The notes below the pieces were generated by a model. That model ran no database searches and was not told the DNA's origin. It worked only from the letters and a program-made list of their open reading frames with translations. 34,983 nucleotides of DNA from Gemmatimonadota bacterium (lineage in GTDB: Bacteria > Gemmatimonadota > Gemmatimonadetes > Longimicrobiales > Gaopeijiaceae). Both the position numbers and the translations under genes were made by a program. Below, piece after piece: positions 8,114 to 15,189 of the stretch. The stretch's first letter is position 1; every line of letters starts with the position of its first letter. The stretch is taken from contig SKVI01000396.1 in NCBI GenBank assembly GCA_007129525.1, positions 1 to 34,983 of the forward strand, read 5' to 3'.

Positions 8114-10030
8114 ATGAACATCATCCTGCTTTCTCGACTCCGCCGGTCCGCCGGTTGCCCCCTGGTCCTCCTCACGAGCCTCCCCCTTCTCCTGCTCCTG
8201 TTGGGAGTGGGTGCGCCGGCGCCGGCCGAGGCCCAGCAGACCAACAGGCCGCCCCTGCACGGCAAACACTGGATGGCCATCACGGGCAAGCCGCTGGGGA
8301 CCGCCGCCGGGGCCATGATGTTCCAGCGGGACGGCAACGCGGTGGACGCCGCCGTGGCCATGCTGGGGGCCACCTCCACCATGTGGGACGTGCTGGGTTG
8401 GGGCGGCGAGACCCAGGCGCTGATCTACAACCCCGAGACGGGCCAGGTCATCGGGGTGAACGGGCTCGGCTTCGCCCCCTCCGGCGCCACCCCCGAGTTC
8501 TTCCACGAGCAGGGCATGCACTTCCCCCCGGAGTACGGCCCCCAGGCGGCGGTGATCCCCGGCACGCCGGGTGCCCTCATGGTCATGCTTGCCGAGTTCG
8601 GCAGGCTCTCCCTGGCCGATGTCCTGGAGCCCTCCATCCAGATGGCCGACGGCTACTCCATCGAAGCCCAGACGGCGAACAACATGGAGCGGAATCGGGA
8701 TCGGCTGGAGGAGTGGGAGTACTCCCGGCGGGTCTTCCTTCCCCACCTGGACACCCGGGAGCGGGCGGCCCCCAGCCCCGGCGAGGTCTTCCGCCAGCCG
8801 GAGCTGGCCCGGACGCTCCGGCAGCTCGTGGAGACCGAGGCCGAGGCGCTGGCCGCAGGCGCGTCGCGGGAAGAGGCCATCATGGCGGCCTACGATCGCT
8901 TCTATCGGGGTGACATCGCCCGAGAGCTGGTCCGGGCCACGCAGGAGGCCGGCGGCCTCATCACCCTGGAGGACCTGGACGCCTGGAGTGTGAAGCTGGA
9001 GGAGCCGGTTTCCACCACGTACCGGGACATCGAGGTCTTCAAGCTGGACTTCTGGACCCAGGGTCCGGTCATGCTCCAGGCGCTGAACCTGCTGGAGAAT
9101 GCGGACCTTCGCAGCATGAGCTTCAACAGCAGCCGCTACGTACACGCCCTCTACCAGGCCATGAACCTGGCCTTCGCCGACCGGGACTTCTACTACGGGG
9201 ACCCGGATTTCGAGCCCCACACCCCCGCCGAGGGCCTCCTCTCCAAGGAGTACGCCCGGGACCGGTGGGCCCAGGTGGACTGGGAGCGGAACGACCCCAC
9301 GGTGGGCCCCGGTGACCCCTATCCCTACCAGGGCGAGGAGAACCCCTTCAGTGAGTACCTGGAGGACTGGGAGCCCAACCCCTCCTTCCTGGAGGAAGAC
9401 CCGCCAGGAGCCGTGGCCGAGGAGGGCGACGATGACGACCCCTTCCTCCGGGGGACCACGGCGATCCAGGCAGCAGACGCCGATGGCTGGGTGGTCTCGG
9501 TCACCCCCTCCGGTGGCTGGATCCCCGCCTTCATCGCCGGCGAGACGGGGATCGGACTAGGCCAGCGGATGCAGAGCTTCGTCCTGGATTCCCGGATGAA
9601 CCCCTACAACGTGCTGGAGCCGCGCAAGCGCCCCCGGGTGACCCTGACCCCCACCATGGCGCTGAAGGACGGGGAGCCCTTCATGGCCTTTTCGGTGCAG
9701 GGTGGGGACGGCCAGGATCAGAACCTGCTCCAGATGTTCCTGAATGTGGTGGAGTGGGACATGACGATCCAGCAGGCCGCCGAAGCGCCCAACATCGGAT
9801 CCCGGCAGATGCGGGGCTCCTTCGGGACTCACACGGCGTCACCCGGGGTGCTCGTCGTCCAGGACGAGACGCCTTCATGGATGCTCCGGGAGCTCCGCCA
9901 GATGGGTTACGACGTGCGGACCTCGGCCCGGACCTCGGGGCCCCTGCAGGGGATCTGGTTTGACCGGGAGCACGGCACCTTCTGGGGTGGCGTGAGCCAC
10001 CACGGGGAGGATTACGGGATCGCCTGGTAA
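8114..10030 (+). CDS. Gamma-glutamyltransferase-like Ntn-hydrolase, divergent active site
   Basis: 638-residue exported protein of the GGT family, normally a self-cleaving Ntn-hydrolase acting on gamma-glutamyl peptides. ATG 8114 is chosen because it starts a clear signal peptide (long Leu run, then PAEAQ); the frame is open further upstream but overlaps the M14 gene. Family marks: GNAVDAAVAMLGA (74-86), PGTPGAL (149-155), LEDLDAW (285-291), TPTMAL near the C-terminus, and the nucleophile region GTTAIQAAD, with T448 the likely cleavage and nucleophile residue. Unusual: H is replaced by A after the TT pair; the segment corresponding to the donor-binding arginine reads NGLGFAP; and SVQGGD stands in for the SPGGS oxyanion loop. 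A roughly 50-residue acidic, Pro-rich stretch precedes T448. Convergent with the second homologue. Confidence 0.88.
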   Translation: MNIILLSRLRRSAGCPLVLLTSLPLLLLLLGVGAPAPAEAQQTNRPPLHGKHWMAITGKPLGTAAGAMMFQRDGNAVDAAVAMLGATSTMWDVLGWGGETQALIYNPETGQVIGVNGLGFAPSGATPEFFHEQGMHFPPEYGPQAAVIPGTPGALMVMLAEFGRLSLADVLEPSIQMADGYSIEAQTANNMERNRDRLEEWEYSRRVFLPHLDTRERAAPSPGEVFRQPELARTLRQLVETEAEALAAGASREEAIMAAYDRFYRGDIARELVRATQEAGGLITLEDLDAWSVKLEEPVSTTYRDIEVFKLDFWTQGPVMLQALNLLENADLRSMSFNSSRYVHALYQAMNLAFADRDFYYGDPDFEPHTPAEGLLSKEYARDRWAQVDWERNDPTVGPGDPYPYQGEENPFSEYLEDWEPNPSFLEEDPPGAVAEEGDDDDPFLRGTTAIQAADADGWVVSVTPSGGWIPAFIAGETGIGLGQRMQSFVLDSRMNPYNVLEPRKRPRVTLTPTMALKDGEPFMAFSVQGGDGQDQNLLQMFLNVVEWDMTIQQAAEAPNIGSRQMRGSFGTHTASPGVLVVQDETPSWMLRELRQMGYDVRTSARTSGPLQGIWFDREHGTFWGGVSHHGEDYGIAW

Positions 10031-10059
10031 GAAGGGAGAAGGGAGGCCGGCGACCCTCC

Positions 10060-10071
10060 GGGGAAAACCCC
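10060..10071. other. GGGG-AAAA-CCCC hairpin between convergent genes
   Basis: Perfect 4-bp stem (5 bp with the flanking C59-G72 pair) closing an AAAA loop, 30 nt after the stop of the first GGT-like gene and about 130 nt past the stop of the convergent one. A weak candidate shared 3'-end element; there is no T-run on either side. The 170-nt spacer holds this and the small ORF at 10077-10196. Confidence 0.2.
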
Positions 10072-10076
10072 GCGTC

Positions 10077-10196
10077 TCAGCGTCGCTCCAGGGGGGGCAC
10101 CGTGCCGGACTCCAGACCCAGCTCGTCACGGTAGGTGCCGAGAACTTTGTGCTCCGTCATTTGATACGTCTCGAGCCCCTCGGGCCAGACTCTCAT
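10077..10196 (-). CDS. Possible 39-residue small protein downstream of the second GGT gene
   Basis: Uncertain. An ATG at 10196 (minus strand) starts 4 nt after the stop of the minus-strand GGT and runs 39 codons to a stop at 10077. The predicted peptide (beginning MRVWPEGLETYQ) is hydrophilic and charged, with no signal peptide or membrane helix. By my count 31 of 39 third positions are G or C, roughly what coding sequence here shows. The close spacing would allow translational re-initiation. It matches nothing I recognise and may be chance, since open frames are frequent at this GC content. Confidence 0.25.
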   Translation of the reverse strand: MRVWPEGLETYQMTEHKVLGTYRDELGLESGTVPPLERR

Positions 10197-10200
10197 CTTC

Positions 10201-11907
10201 TCAGTGCCCGGCCGCGTGCCCGTCCTTTCTGGGGTCCGAGCCGGCGGCCCACCCCCGGGACAGCTTCTGGATGATCTGGGCGCCTCCCACCGCCCCGGGG
10301 CCGATGAGGGTGACGTCGTGTCCCCGGGCCTCCAGCGCCTGGCGGACGGCGTCGCCGATGCCGGCTTCCATTCCCACCCGCAGCCCCGAGTAGTGGCGGA
10401 AGCGGTCCGCATCGGCGGCCTCCTGCGGGTCCATCCCGAAGAGGACCATGTTCAGCATAACCTGCACGTGTCCCTGGGGCTGCATGGCGCCGCCCATGAC
10501 CCCGAAGCTCAGGTAGGGCTCCTCGCCTCCGTCGTCGGCCACCCGGGTGACAAAGCCGGGGATGATGGTGTGGAAGGGCTCCTTGTTCGGCGCCACGGTG
10601 TTGGGGCGGTCCGGTTCCATGGTGAAGCCGGCGCCCCGGTTCTGCAGGTGGAAGCCGGTGCCGGGGACCACCACCCCCGAGCCGAAGCCGAAGTAGACCG
10701 AGTTGATGAGTGAGACCATGGTGCCGTCCTGGTCCGCCACGCTCAGGTAGATGGTCTCGCTGTGGGTGGCGGCGTCACCGGGGTCGGGGGCCTCCATGGC
10801 CCGGTGCGGATGCAGGAGCTCCCGGCGGGCGTCGATGTAGGGGTCGGAGAGGAGAGCGGCGGGATCCACCTCCATGAAGCGGGGGTCGGCCACGTGCCCG
10901 TCCAGGTCGGCGTAGGCCACCTTTTTGGCCTCGATGAGGTGGTGCAGGTACTCGGCCGAGTTGTGGCCCATGCGCTCCAGTTCAAAGGGCTCCAGGAGCC
11001 GGAGCATCTGCAGGGCGGCGATCCCCTGACCCGGTGGGGGGATCTGCCAGAGCCTGTAGCTCCGGAAGTCGGCGGACAGGGGTTCGACCCACCGGGACTC
11101 GTGGTCGGCCAGGTCGTCCAGGGTCAGGAATCCGCCCAGCTCCCGGACCCCCTCCACCACCCGCTCTCCCAGCGAACCGCCGTAGAGCGCCTCCGGCCCC
11201 TCGGCGGCGATCTGGCGGAGGGTGCCGGCGTAGTCCGGGTTCCGGAACCACTCGCCCGCTTCCGGTGCCCGCTCGCCGTCCACCAGGAAGGTGGCCCGGG
11301 CTCCCTCGTCCTCTTCCAGGACCCCCACCTCGCCGGCCCAGTCCGAGGCCACCACCGGCGAGACGGGGAAGCCTTCTTCCGCCAGCCGGATGGCCGGCTC
11401 CAGGGCCTGCGCCAGGCTGATGGTGCCCCAGCGCTCCAGGAGGTCGGCCCAACCCTGGAGCGCTCCGGGTACCGTGATGGCCTCGGCGCTCCGATTGGGG
11501 ATGTTTTCGTGGCCCGCCTCCAGGAGGGCGTCCCGGGTCATGAGGGAGCCGGATCGGCCGTGGGCGCTCAGGCCTTGGAGCCGCTCCTCGCCCGCCGGCC
11601 AGACCAGGGCGAAGAGGTCGCCGCCCAGCCCCGTCATGTGGGGCTCCACCACGGTGAGGACCACGGCCGCGGTGACGGCGGCGTCCACCGCGTTTCCGCC
11701 TTCCTCCAGAACCCGGAGTCCGGCGCTGGTGGCCAGGGGCTGGCTCGTGGCTATGGCGCCCCGGGGAGCGTAGACCGCCGACTGGCCCGCCGCCGACGCC
11801 TGGGGGGTCTGAGCCTCCAGGTCGGCCGATTCGGACATGGTCACGGCCGGCCCCGCCAGAAAGAATAGGAGGAGCAGCGGCAGAAGCTGGGCGGCAGAAC
11901 GGAGCAT
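10201..11907 (-). CDS. ggt: Gamma-glutamyltransferase (YwrD-like GGT), exported
   Basis: 568-residue Ntn-hydrolase that transfers or hydrolyses gamma-glutamyl groups, for example from glutathione, in the periplasm. The start at 11907 gives MLRSAAQLLP and a Leu-rich signal peptide; the longer upstream frame looks non-coding. Key residues look intact: GGNAVDAAV, EPHMTGLGGD, GLSAHGRSG with an arginine at the donor-binding position, PGALQGW, and the nucleophile T385 in SETIYLSVADQDG. After it come GFHLQNRGAGF, a PNTVAPNKEPFHTIIPGF stretch and VMGGAMQPQGHVQ, all typical of the GGT branch that lacks the TTH tripeptide. It is the only long minus-strand gene in the window. The divergent yebC start lies 278 nt away. 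Confidence 0.94.
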   Translation of the reverse strand: MLRSAAQLLPLLLLFFLAGPAVTMSESADLEAQTPQASAAGQSAVYAPRGAIATSQPLATSAGLRVLEEGGNAVDAAVTAAVVLTVVEPHMTGLGGDLFALVWPAGEERLQGLSAHGRSGSLMTRDALLEAGHENIPNRSAEAITVPGALQGWADLLERWGTISLAQALEPAIRLAEEGFPVSPVVASDWAGEVGVLEEDEGARATFLVDGERAPEAGEWFRNPDYAGTLRQIAAEGPEALYGGSLGERVVEGVRELGGFLTLDDLADHESRWVEPLSADFRSYRLWQIPPPGQGIAALQMLRLLEPFELERMGHNSAEYLHHLIEAKKVAYADLDGHVADPRFMEVDPAALLSDPYIDARRELLHPHRAMEAPDPGDAATHSETIYLSVADQDGTMVSLINSVYFGFGSGVVVPGTGFHLQNRGAGFTMEPDRPNTVAPNKEPFHTIIPGFVTRVADDGGEEPYLSFGVMGGAMQPQGHVQVMLNMVLFGMDPQEAADADRFRHYSGLRVGMEAGIGDAVRQALEARGHDVTLIGPGAVGGAQIIQKLSRGWAAGSDPRKDGHAAGH

Positions 11908-12031
11908 GGGGGCACCATGGTGAAGTTCGACGTGGAGGCGAGGAGGGCGGTTCCACATGCATCCTACGACCACGTCCCCACCCGGGGCCAGCCCTATGCG
12001 TCCGCCACCCCGGGGTGCCATGCCCCCCCGG

Positions 12032-12057
12032 CCCTGCCTATATTCCAAAGAGCAGGG
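12032..12057. promoter_or_regulatory. Inverted repeat around a -10-like box in the divergent ggt/yebC spacer
   Basis: CCCTGC (12032-12037) and GCAGGG (12052-12057) are perfect inverted arms separated by 14 nt; the spacer contains TATATT (12039-12044), the most AT-rich spot of the 278-nt divergent region. This could be an operator over a promoter reading toward yebC or toward ggt. I see no convincing -35 box, so the promoter call is weak. Nothing else recognisable lies in 11908-12174. Confidence 0.35.
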
Positions 12058-12174
12058 TGTCGTCGGGTCCCGGCCGCCTCGTCCAGGGGTGTGGTCGGCT
12101 CGCTGCATCGGATCATTCGGGCGCGCTTGAGCCTCCGCCGGGGGCGCGCCCTGGCCCTCACCCCACCCGGCGGC

Positions 12175-12180
12175 AGGAGG
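12175..12180 (+). promoter_or_regulatory. Strong ribosome binding site fixing the yebC start
   Basis: AGGAGG ends 5 nt before the GTG at 12186. It supports starting YebC at VAGHNKW rather than at the far-upstream methionine of the same open frame. Confidence 0.7.
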
Positions 12181-12185
12181 ACTCG

Positions 12186-12935
12186 GTGGCCGGCCACAAC
12201 AAATGGTCCCAGATCAAGCGGAAGAAGGCCGCCATTGACCAGAAGCGCGGCAAGATCTTCAGCAAGCTCAGCCGGGAGATCAGCGTCGCCGCCCGGGAGG
12301 CCGGAGGCGATCCGGACTACAACCCGCGTCTTCGCCTGGCCATCGACACGGCCAAGTCGGAGAACATGCCGCAGGAGAACATCGAGCGGGCCATCAAGCG
12401 GGGGACCGGCGAGCTGGAAGGGGTCCGCTACGAGGACGTGGCCTACGAGGGATACGGCCCCAACGGCGTGGCTCTCTACATTACCACCACCACCGACAAC
12501 CAGAAGCGCACCGTGGCCGAGCTCCGCCACATCCTGGAGAGCCACGGCGGGAACCTGGGCCAGGAGGGATCGGTGGCGTGGCAGTTCGATCGGAGGGGAC
12601 AGATCTTCGTCGACGCCAACCGGTTCCACGAGGAGGCGGTCCTGGAGGCGGCCCTCGAGGCCGGAGGCGAGGACATGACCCGCCAGGACGACGAGTTCAT
12701 CATCATCACGGCGGTGAACTCCTTCCACCAGGTCCAGGAGGCCCTGAAGAAGACCGGGCTCGAGTTTTCCCATGCCGAGCTGGGCATGATCCCCAAGAAC
12801 GAGATGGCAGTGACCGGGAGGGAGGCCGAACAGTTCCTCAAGCTCCTGGACGCTCTGGACGACCACGACGACGTGCAGAAGATCTACTCCAACGCCAACA
12901 TCGACGAGCAGGTCATGGCCGAGGCCATGTCGTGA
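12186..12935 (+). CDS. yebC: YebC/PmpR family DNA-binding protein (TACO1 family)
   Basis: 249-residue cytoplasmic protein of the YebC/TACO1 family, described as transcriptional regulators and, for some members, as aids to translation of difficult peptide stretches. The family N-terminus AGHNKWSQIKRKKAAID appears immediately after a GTG start. It is followed by GKIFSKLSREI, NPRLRLAIDTAKSENMP, NIERAIKRG, YEGYGPNGVA and TDNQKRTVAELRHI, then GSVAWQFDRRG and a C-terminal alpha/beta domain ending around DVQKIYSNANID. Length is typical. It lies 13 nt upstream of ruvC, matching the widespread yebC-ruvCAB order. The divergent spacer upstream probably carries its promoter. Confidence 0.96.
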   Translation: MAGHNKWSQIKRKKAAIDQKRGKIFSKLSREISVAAREAGGDPDYNPRLRLAIDTAKSENMPQENIERAIKRGTGELEGVRYEDVAYEGYGPNGVALYITTTTDNQKRTVAELRHILESHGGNLGQEGSVAWQFDRRGQIFVDANRFHEEAVLEAALEAGGEDMTRQDDEFIIITAVNSFHQVQEALKKTGLEFSHAELGMIPKNEMAVTGREAEQFLKLLDALDDHDDVQKIYSNANIDEQVMAEAMS

Positions 12936-12948
12936 CGGGGGGCGCCTC

Positions 12949-13500
12949 GTGACTGCTCCCCGGAAGCGGATCGTGGTGGTGGGCATCGACCCGGGCACCA
13001 CCGCTACCGGATATGGAGTAGTGGCCCGGGAACCCGGTGGCGAACCGACGCTCCTGGAGTGCGGCGTCTTCCGCACCACCGCCAAGGCGCCCCTCCACGG
13101 GCGTATCCGGGAGATCTTCGAAGGGGTGGACCAGGTTCTGGAGCGATTCTCGCCGGACGTGGTCGCGGTGGAGGCCGTTTTTCAGGGGAAGAATGCCCGA
13201 AGCGCTCTGATGCTGGGCCATGCCCGGGGTGCCGTTCTGGTGGCCGCTTCCCTCCGGGACCTGGCCATTGCCGAGTACGCGCCCCGCGAGATCAAGAAGG
13301 CGGTGGTGGGCAATGGAGGGGCCACCAAGGAGCAGGTGGGGTTCATGGTGCAGGAGCGGCTTCGCCTGAAGGATCCTCCCTCCCCCTCGGACGCCGCCGA
13401 CGGGGTTGCCGCCGCCCTCTGTTACCTGACCCTCGCCGTGGATGGGCGCCTGGCCGGCGTTCTGCCCCACCGCTTCGCCCCGCGGAGCGCCGACGCATGA
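12949..13500 (+). CDS. ruvC: Holliday junction resolvase RuvC
   Basis: Endonuclease that cuts Holliday junctions symmetrically after RuvAB branch migration. 183 residues, slightly longer than the usual 160-175. The RNase H-like acidic tetrad is complete: D14 in GIDPGTTATG, E75 in VAVEAVF, and D148 and D151 in SDAADGVAAAL. The conserved FQGKNARSALMLGHARG segment (78-94) follows E75. The GTG start at 12949 is the only start that keeps the family N-terminus. The stop overlaps the ruvA ATG (ATGA at 13497-13500), so the two are translationally coupled. Confidence 0.97.
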   Translation: MTAPRKRIVVVGIDPGTTATGYGVVAREPGGEPTLLECGVFRTTAKAPLHGRIREIFEGVDQVLERFSPDVVAVEAVFQGKNARSALMLGHARGAVLVAASLRDLAIAEYAPREIKKAVVGNGGATKEQVGFMVQERLRLKDPPSPSDAADGVAAALCYLTLAVDGRLAGVLPHRFAPRSADA

Positions 13501-14084
13501 TCAGCCGTGTGCGGGGCACGCTTGTCGAACAGGAGGGGGAGCGGATCGAAGTGGCGACGCCCGGGGGGATAACCTACGAGATCCTGGTGCCCCTGACCGT
13601 GGCCGAACAACTGCCCATCGTCGGCGAACAGGTGGAGGTTCGCACCCTCTACGTGGTGCGAGAGGACCTGGCCGTGCTGTACGGGTTCATGGAGCCGGTG
13701 GAACGGGAGCTCTTCGAGCTGCTCTTGACGGTGAACAAGGTCGGAGGAAGCCTGGCTCTGAAGCTCCTGTCGGCCTACTCCGCCCCCCGGCTCATCCGTG
13801 CCCTCACCAGCCGCGACGTGCCGGCCCTGACACAGGTTTCCGGGGTCGGAAAGAAGATCGCCGAACGGCTGGCACTGGAGCTCTCGGACAAGGCCGACAA
13901 GCTGGAGGTGGCCGACGTCGGTGCAGTCGGCGCGCCGGCGGAGGGAGCCCAGGCGGCGGTCCAGGCCCTCACGGCCCTGGGCATGTCATTTCAGGAGGCG
14001 GAGCAGGCCGTACGGGCGGTCCTGGAGGAGGAGGACGGCCAGCCCAGCACCGACGAGCTCGTTCGCCGCGCCCTCGCCCAGTGA
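13497..14084 (+). CDS. ruvA: Holliday junction branch migration protein RuvA
   Basis: 195-residue junction-binding subunit that loads the RuvB motor. Domain I (1-63) is the OB fold, beginning MISRVRGTL and ending LYGFMEP. Domain II carries two helix-hairpin-helix motifs: the first reads NKVGGSLALKLLS (80-92), the second VSGVGKKIAERLALEL (114-129) and is canonical. A Gly/Ala/Pro-rich hinge (about 137-148) leads to domain III (AAVQALTALGMSFQEAEQAVRAVL), which binds RuvB. ATG 13497 overlaps the ruvC stop. The first hairpin departs from the usual NGVGPK pattern; see findings. Confidence 0.96.
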   Translation: MISRVRGTLVEQEGERIEVATPGGITYEILVPLTVAEQLPIVGEQVEVRTLYVVREDLAVLYGFMEPVERELFELLLTVNKVGGSLALKLLSAYSAPRLIRALTSRDVPALTQVSGVGKKIAERLALELSDKADKLEVADVGAVGAPAEGAQAAVQALTALGMSFQEAEQAVRAVLEEEDGQPSTDELVRRALAQ

Positions 14085-14133
14085 TGCCGACGCGCGCGGT
14101 CCCCGTCACCTTCGGCCCCGGCAGGGAGGTCGC

Positions 14134-15171
14134 ATGAGCGCACGCCACGAGGTCACCACTCCCGAGGCCCTCACCGAAGACCAGGGGGTGGAGCCCTCCC
14201 TCAGGCCCACGCGACTCGAGGAGTTCGTGGGCCAGGAGAAGGTGAAGGAGTCGCTGGCCATCGCAATCGAGGCGGCAAAGCAGCGGGGTGAGCCCCTGGA
14301 CCACACCCTCTTCCACGGCCCGCCCGGGCTGGGGAAGACCACCCTGGCTGCCCTCATTGCGGCCGAGATGGGGGTGGGCCTGCGGACCACCAGCGGGCCG
14401 GTGCTGGAGAAGCCCGCCGACCTGGTGGGGCTCCTCTCGAACCAGGAGCAGGGGGACATCCTCTTCATCGACGAGATCCACCGGCTCCGGCCCATCATCG
14501 AGGAGTTCCTCTACCCGGCCATGGAGGACTACAAGGTAGAGATCCGGATCTCCGACGGGCCCAAGGCCCAGACCATGACCATGGAGATCGCCCGGTTCAC
14601 CCTGGTGGGGGCCACCACCCGTTTCGGGCTCCTCACTGCCCCCATGCGGGCCCGTTTCGGGATCGTTCAGCGGCTGAACTTCTATCCGCCCGAGGAGCTG
14701 GCCCGAATCGTGGCCCGCAGCGCCTACCTCCTGGACGTCCGGACCACCGAGAAGGGAGCTGTCGAGCTGGCTCGCCGGGCCCGGGGCACGCCCCGAGTGG
14801 CGAACCGGCTGCTGCGGCGCGTCCGGGACTACGCCCAGGTCCGGGCCGACGGGGTCATCGACGTCGAGGTGGCCCAGGCGGGGCTGGCCATGCTGGACGT
14901 GGACGAATACGGCCTGGACGAGATGGACGGTCGGATTCTCCAGACGATCCTGGAGAAGTTCGAGGGCGGGCCGGTGGGCCTCTCCTCGCTGGCGGTGGCG
15001 CTGGGTGAGGACTCCGGGACGCTGGAGGAGGTCTACGAGCCCTTCCTGATCCAGGAGGGCTTCCTCATGCGCACGCCCCGGGGCCGGGTGGCCACGCCCC
15101 GAGCCTACCGGCGGTTTGGGTTCACCCCGCCCGACGACCTGGAGGACCAGGCTTCGCTCTTCCGCGAGTGA
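14134..15171 (+). CDS. ruvB: Holliday junction branch migration ATPase RuvB
   Basis: Hexameric AAA+ motor that drives branch migration with RuvA; 345 residues, family-typical. ATG 14134 has AGGGAGG at 14123-14129 upstream and begins just ahead of the conserved SLRPTRLEEFVGQEKVK. Walker A is GPPGLGKT (62-69), Walker B DILFIDEIH (108-116), sensor 1 GATTR (159-163), with the arginine finger in MRARFG (171-176). The AAA+ lid and the C-terminal winged helix (EEVYEPFLIQEGFLMRTPRGR) follow. The last residues are DQASLFRE, whose QASLF resembles a beta-clamp-binding pentapeptide. It lies 49 nt after ruvA and 18 nt before queA. Confidence 0.97.
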   Translation: MSARHEVTTPEALTEDQGVEPSLRPTRLEEFVGQEKVKESLAIAIEAAKQRGEPLDHTLFHGPPGLGKTTLAALIAAEMGVGLRTTSGPVLEKPADLVGLLSNQEQGDILFIDEIHRLRPIIEEFLYPAMEDYKVEIRISDGPKAQTMTMEIARFTLVGATTRFGLLTAPMRARFGIVQRLNFYPPEELARIVARSAYLLDVRTTEKGAVELARRARGTPRVANRLLRRVRDYAQVRADGVIDVEVAQAGLAMLDVDEYGLDEMDGRILQTILEKFEGGPVGLSSLAVALGEDSGTLEEVYEPFLIQEGFLMRTPRGRVATPRAYRRFGFTPPDDLEDQASLFRE

Positions 15172-15189
15172 ACCGGGAGCGAAGGATCC

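Noticed and set aside
11908..12108. 67-residue extension of the minus-strand ggt
   Set aside because: It would place non-coding-like sequence ahead of a perfect signal peptide starting at 11907.
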